Source of the DNA: Marinococcus halophilus
Lineage (GTDB): Bacteria; Bacillota; Bacilli; Bacillales; Marinococcaceae
NCBI RefSeq assembly: GCF_002265875.1
Contig: NZ_NPFA01000004.1
Span: forward strand, 124,001-188,000
Length of the DNA stretch: 64,000 nucleotides
Direction: 5' to 3'
The notes beneath the pieces were generated by a model. It was not told the DNA's origin, ran no database searches, and saw only the letters and a program-made list of their open reading frames with translations. Shown one piece after another: positions 61,192 to 64,000 of this stretch. Position 1 is the first letter of the stretch. Every line of letters begins with the position of its first letter. Position numbers and translations under genes: made by a program.

Positions 61192-61731
61192 TTACTTTTT
61201 ATCCAGAATAGTTTTTACATACTGGACCGCATACATGGTTTTGGCATCATGAATTTCTTCTTTCTGGATCAATTCATCCGCCTCCTCCAGGCTTACTTCT
61301 ATTAGTTCAATGAATTCATCTTCTTCGGTTTCCGGCTCACCAGCTTCCAAGTCGAATGCTTCATACAGGTGAACGATTTCGTCTGCAAAACCGGGAGAGG
61401 TATAAAACGAAGCGATTTTCTGCAGGCGTCCTGCAGTGTATCCAGTTTCCTCCTTCAGCTCCCGTGCCGCCGTCTCTTCGGGACTGTCGGTTCCTTCCAG
61501 TTTTCCTGCCGGTATTTCCACCAGCGGTTTTTCAAGCGGCTTGCGGTACTGCTTCACCATAACTATTTTTTGTTCTGGCGTCACCGCCACCACAGCAACC
61601 GCACCACTGTGATTAATTACTTCCCGTTTGCTGCTCCTGCCGTCCGGGAGCGTTACGTCGTGAACTGATAAATCAACGACCTTTCCTTCAAATATCGTTT
61701 CCTTCTTCGTAGTTTTTTCTGTGAACTCCAT
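61192..61731 (-). CDS. nudF: ADP-ribose pyrophosphatase NudF (Nudix)
   Basis: Hydrolyses ADP-ribose to AMP and ribose 5-phosphate. 179 residues with the Nudix box in GKLEGTDSPEETAARELKEETG (landmarks GKLEG, RELKEETG) and the family marker Pro following it (SPGFADE). ATG at 61731 follows AAAGGG; the TTG just before it is unlikely. Its 3' end faces fur, where spore formers have spoIIM. Confidence 0.93.
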   Translation of the reverse strand: MEFTEKTTKKETIFEGKVVDLSVHDVTLPDGRSSKREVINHSGAVAVVAVTPEQKIVMVKQYRKPLEKPLVEIPAGKLEGTDSPEETAARELKEETGYTAGRLQKIASFYTSPGFADEIVHLYEAFDLEAGEPETEEDEFIELIEVSLEEADELIQKEEIHDAKTMYAVQYVKTILDKK

Positions 61732-61886
61732 CAAAAACGCCCTTTCTGCATCATATATGATTCAGCTGTTTTAGTTTACCAGTCTTTGACTGGCTGTGAG
61801 AATAGTCATTCGCTTATTTTCACTCTTCCTAATTATCACCAGATTTGCTACACTATCCAAGTAATCTGATGGAGGAGTTGGACCCC

Positions 61887-62717
61887 ATGAATATTTTTGA
61901 AGCTATTTTTCTAGGAATCGTCCAGGGAATTGCAGAATTCCTGCCGATTTCAAGCACCGCCCATATCATCATCGCAGAATTTCTCCTCGGCCATTCGATC
62001 CCCGGCCTGTCATTCGAAATTTTCCTGCATTTAGGATCAATCGTAGCCGTGATTTTTTATTTTCGCAAAGACATCGTTCACCTGATTCAGGTGTTCTTCC
62101 GGTACATTGCCAAACGTCGGCGCGAGGACCGTCCCGAGTTTTTCCTCTGTTTATACATAGTACTTGCGACCGTCATCACCGGCATTCTTGGTGTTTTCCT
62201 CGAGGATTCTCTCGGCAGCGCCCTGAAAACCCCAGTGATGATTGCAATATCGCTTACGCTGACTGGTATTTTCCTGATTGTCATCGAACGGGCCTATACG
62301 ATCGGAAATCGCACAGTTGATGAAATGACCACGCTGGACGCACTCATCGTCGGCCTAGCCCAGACGGTGGCTGTCATCCCCGGAATTTCAAGATCCGGCA
62401 GCACGCTGATTGCGGCGCTTTTCTCCGGCCTGGACCGGGAGACATCGGTCCGGTTTTCATTTCTGCTTTCTATCCCGGTTATTTTAGGATCAACCGTTCT
62501 CGCTCTCGGCGATATTACCGACGGCAGCCTCGCTTCTATTGGAGCGGTGTCACTCGTTGCTGCATTTATCGCATCGCTCATAACCTCATGGCTCGGCATT
62601 ATTTGGCTGATTAATTTCTTAAACAAAGGCAAATTGACCTATTTTGCGATCTACTGCTTTCTGCTTGCCCTTGTAACTATTTTGTTTCTCGATCCGGGAA
62701 GCGTTGTCGTTGAATAG
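61887..62717 (+). CDS. uppP: Undecaprenyl-diphosphatase UppP (BacA)
   Basis: Membrane phosphatase that recycles the undecaprenyl carrier of cell-wall synthesis and gives some bacitracin resistance. 276 residues, about eight membrane helices, with both active-site motifs: QGIAEFLPISSTAH near the N-terminus and VAVIPGISRSGSTL in the middle. ATG at 61887 lies nine bases after GGAGGAG; the longer frame has no such site. Divergent from nudF. Confidence 0.95.
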   Translation: MNIFEAIFLGIVQGIAEFLPISSTAHIIIAEFLLGHSIPGLSFEIFLHLGSIVAVIFYFRKDIVHLIQVFFRYIAKRRREDRPEFFLCLYIVLATVITGILGVFLEDSLGSALKTPVMIAISLTLTGIFLIVIERAYTIGNRTVDEMTTLDALIVGLAQTVAVIPGISRSGSTLIAALFSGLDRETSVRFSFLLSIPVILGSTVLALGDITDGSLASIGAVSLVAAFIASLITSWLGIIWLINFLNKGKLTYFAIYCFLLALVTILFLDPGSVVVE

Positions 62718-62725
62718 CTCCCCGT

Positions 62726-62764
62726 AAAAGAATCCAGCCGCACTGCGGCTGGATTCTTTTTGCT
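62726..62764. terminator. Bidirectional terminator between uppP and crr
   Basis: A 15-base-pair perfect stem (AAAGAATCCAGCCGC/GCGGCTGGATTCTTT) with a three-base loop and T-runs in both directions lies between the convergent genes. Confidence 0.95.
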
Positions 62765-62767
62765 TTA

Positions 62768-63268
62768 TTATTTTTTTACAGTGACGGTCGCCACTACGGT
62801 CTCGCCCGCTTTTAGGCGGTTTTCACTATGCATCTGAATATTATCCACCTGATCGCCTTCAGTAAATACGACCGGCGTGATTTTACTGGCGGCTTTTTCG
62901 CTGATCACATCCATATCAAACTCCATCAAAAGCTCGCCTTCCTCCACGCTGTCGCCTTCAGAGACTTTACATGTAAATCCTTCTCCGTCGAGTGATACCG
63001 TTTCAAGGCCGATGTGAATTAGTACATCCAGCCCTTCCTCGGAACGAATTCCGATGGCGTGCTTCGTAGGAAAAATCTGTTCCACCTTCCCTTTAACCGG
63101 AGAAAGTATAATTCCTTCTGATGGATCGACAGCAAAGCCTTCCCCCATCATTTTTTCCGAGAATGTCGGGTCCGGCACTTCTGTAATATCAACGAAAGTT
63201 CCGCTGACTGGTGATTTTATTGTAACGTCTACAGGTTTTTGTTCTTTTCCGAATAATTTTTTTAACAT
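62768..63268 (-). CDS. crr: PTS glucose-type EIIA protein (Crr/YpqE-like)
   Basis: 166-residue free-standing EIIA-Glc. Family landmarks: IKSPVSGTFVDITEVPDPTFSEKMMGEG (in two parts), VKGKVEQIFPTKHAIGI with the first active-site His, and VLIHIGLETVSLDG with the phosphorylated His. It passes phosphate from HPr to a glucose-family EIIBC. No EIIBC gene is present. ATG at 63268 is preferred: AAAGGAAG sits eight bases before it, while the in-frame GTG abuts the site. Confidence 0.92.
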   Translation of the reverse strand: MLKKLFGKEQKPVDVTIKSPVSGTFVDITEVPDPTFSEKMMGEGFAVDPSEGIILSPVKGKVEQIFPTKHAIGIRSEEGLDVLIHIGLETVSLDGEGFTCKVSEGDSVEEGELLMEFDMDVISEKAASKITPVVFTEGDQVDNIQMHSENRLKAGETVVATVTVKK

Positions 63269-63462
63269 TTCATTCACTTCCTTTGTGTATATTCACAACC
63301 GGATACAAGCTGTGGGCATGCTTAAGTAAGTGTAACGAACTTGCCTCCTGTGCACAAACTTTTGAAAATTTCTTTTACCAGGTACCGCCCAGGAGACCAA
63401 AAACAGCTGGTCATTTCCTTTTCGTGTGTTTATACTGTACGTTTTAAATGGGCATGAATAAG

Positions 63463-63528
63463 GAATAGAATTCTATTCTATTTGTATATACCTTCTTTTT
63501 GTAATAATTTAAACCTGTATTCTATTCC
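63463..63528. repeat. Palindrome GAATAGAATTCTATTC and a third matching half-site
   Basis: A perfect 16-base palindrome lies at 63463-63478. A further ATTCTATTCC, the inverse of GGAATAGAAT at 63462-63471, lies at 63519-63528. Between them is a possible promoter (TTGTAT at 63482-63487, TAATTT at 63505-63510, 17-base spacing) reading into the acyltransferase gene. An operator for an unknown regulator is the simplest explanation. The rest of the 286-base gap between crr and this gene shows nothing else. Confidence 0.5.
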
Positions 63529-63554
63529 TACAGCCAAACACAGGGGGTGCGCAG

Positions 63555-64000
63555 ATGATTACAGAAAATAAACAACCGCTTTTTGAAAAGTTGTTTTATT
63601 TGTATGACCGGCGCTTGATCCAAAAGCATTTTTCTGCCGTACATATGCACAACAACAGCATCTACACCGACGATGCTGCACTTTTTTACGTAAATCACAG
63701 CAACTGGTGGGACGGACTTTTAATATATTTTTTAAATAAATACTGGTTCCGCCATCCCGGCTACGTCATGATGGACGAGGAAGGGCTTCGCGAATTTCCG
63801 TTTTTCCGCAGGCTTGGCGCCTACTCGGTGGACCGCAGCAGCCGCCGCGATATTATCGATGCTCTCCGCTACACGGAGGACAAGCTCGTAAATGGCCATC
63901 ACGTCTGGCTGTTTCCGCAGGGGGCAGAAACTCATGCCGACCAGTTTCCAATCACCCTCCAGCCCGGTATTTCCTATCTTCTCCCCCGGGTGAATGTGCC
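63555..64000 (+). CDS. PlsC-like acyltransferase, 3' end beyond the window
   Basis: The first 148 residues are present. The HX4D active-site motif is in YVNHSNWWDGLLIYF near residue 52, and the substrate motif is FPQGAE near residue 127; PFFRRLGAYSVDR lies between. GGGGGTG precedes the ATG. The NHSNWWDG form is typical of a subgroup of lysophospholipid-like acyltransferases that in some Bacillaceae occur in carotenoid clusters, so a pigment or glycolipid acylation role is possible but unproven. No neighbour is visible downstream. Confidence 0.8.
   Translation, partial: MITENKQPLFEKLFYLYDRRLIQKHFSAVHMHNNSIYTDDAALFYVNHSNWWDGLLIYFLNKYWFRHPGYVMMDEEGLREFPFFRRLGAYSVDRSSRRDIIDALRYTEDKLVNGHHVWLFPQGAETHADQFPITLQPGISYLLPRVNV

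Overview
The window is a stretch of core chromosome from a Bacillaceae-type Firmicute. Gene order follows Bacillus subtilis closely over most of its length: ndk-cheR-aroC-aroB-aroH-trpEDCFBA-hisC; folE-mtrB-hepS-menG-hepT; cmk-plsC-ypfD-fni-der-gpsA; recQ-ypbB-fer; scpA-scpB-rluB-resD-resE; ribDEBAH-ribT; and lysA-ppiB next to fur-xerD-deoB-pupG. No rRNA, tRNA, insertion sequence, prophage or CRISPR array was seen. Base composition is close to balanced by eye. Extracytoplasmic parts (BtuF lipoprotein, sensor domain of ResE) are strikingly acidic, which suggests a halophilic or haloalkaliphilic relative of Bacillus.

Layout. 1-11.4 kb (minus strand): aromatic supra-operon with chorismate synthesis, the whole trp operon and the start of hisC. 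The trp leader carries a readable TRAP attenuator, and TRAP itself (mtrB) lies at 15.8 kb. 11.4-16.8 kb: isoprenoid/menaquinone block (hepS, menG, hepT) with two genes of the futalosine route (mqnA, mqnP), plus folE-mtrB. 16.8-23.5 kb: gpsA, plsY, der, fni, an S1-repeat protein, plsC, cmk. 23.7-28.5 kb: PilZ protein, an S-box-controlled methionine pair (metI-yitJ), a small zinc ribbon, prsW. 28.5-37.4 kb: asparaginase, YpdA, YpbG, RecQ/YpbB, ferredoxin, pyrophosphatase, SerA.

37.4-48.9 kb: an AAC(3)-I-like acetyltransferase, cobalamin uptake and adenosylation genes (btuF-btuC-btuD-btuR) directly behind resD-resE, RluB, ScpA/ScpB and a DUF309 protein. 49-53.4 kb: riboflavin operon with an FMN riboswitch. 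53.4-60.3 kb: ppiB, lysA and a nucleoside salvage operon xerD-deoB-pupG-pupG2-pdp. 60.5-64 kb: fur with a layered PerR/Fur control region, NudF, UppP, PTS IIA-Glc and the start of an acyltransferase gene.

The most notable pattern is an absence. At five places where spore-forming Bacillus carry sporulation or germination genes inside this same synteny (spoIVA; sleB-ypeB; dacB-spmA-spmB; dacF-spoIIA-sigF-spoVA; spoIIM), the flanking genes are present but the spore genes are missing. This points to an asporogenous lineage, but only the rest of the genome can prove it. Other points of interest are a second purine nucleoside phosphorylase with altered base-recognition residues, the aminoglycoside-acetyltransferase-like GNAT, the riboswitch-free B12 uptake genes behind resDE, and a promoter-flanking palindrome before the last gene.
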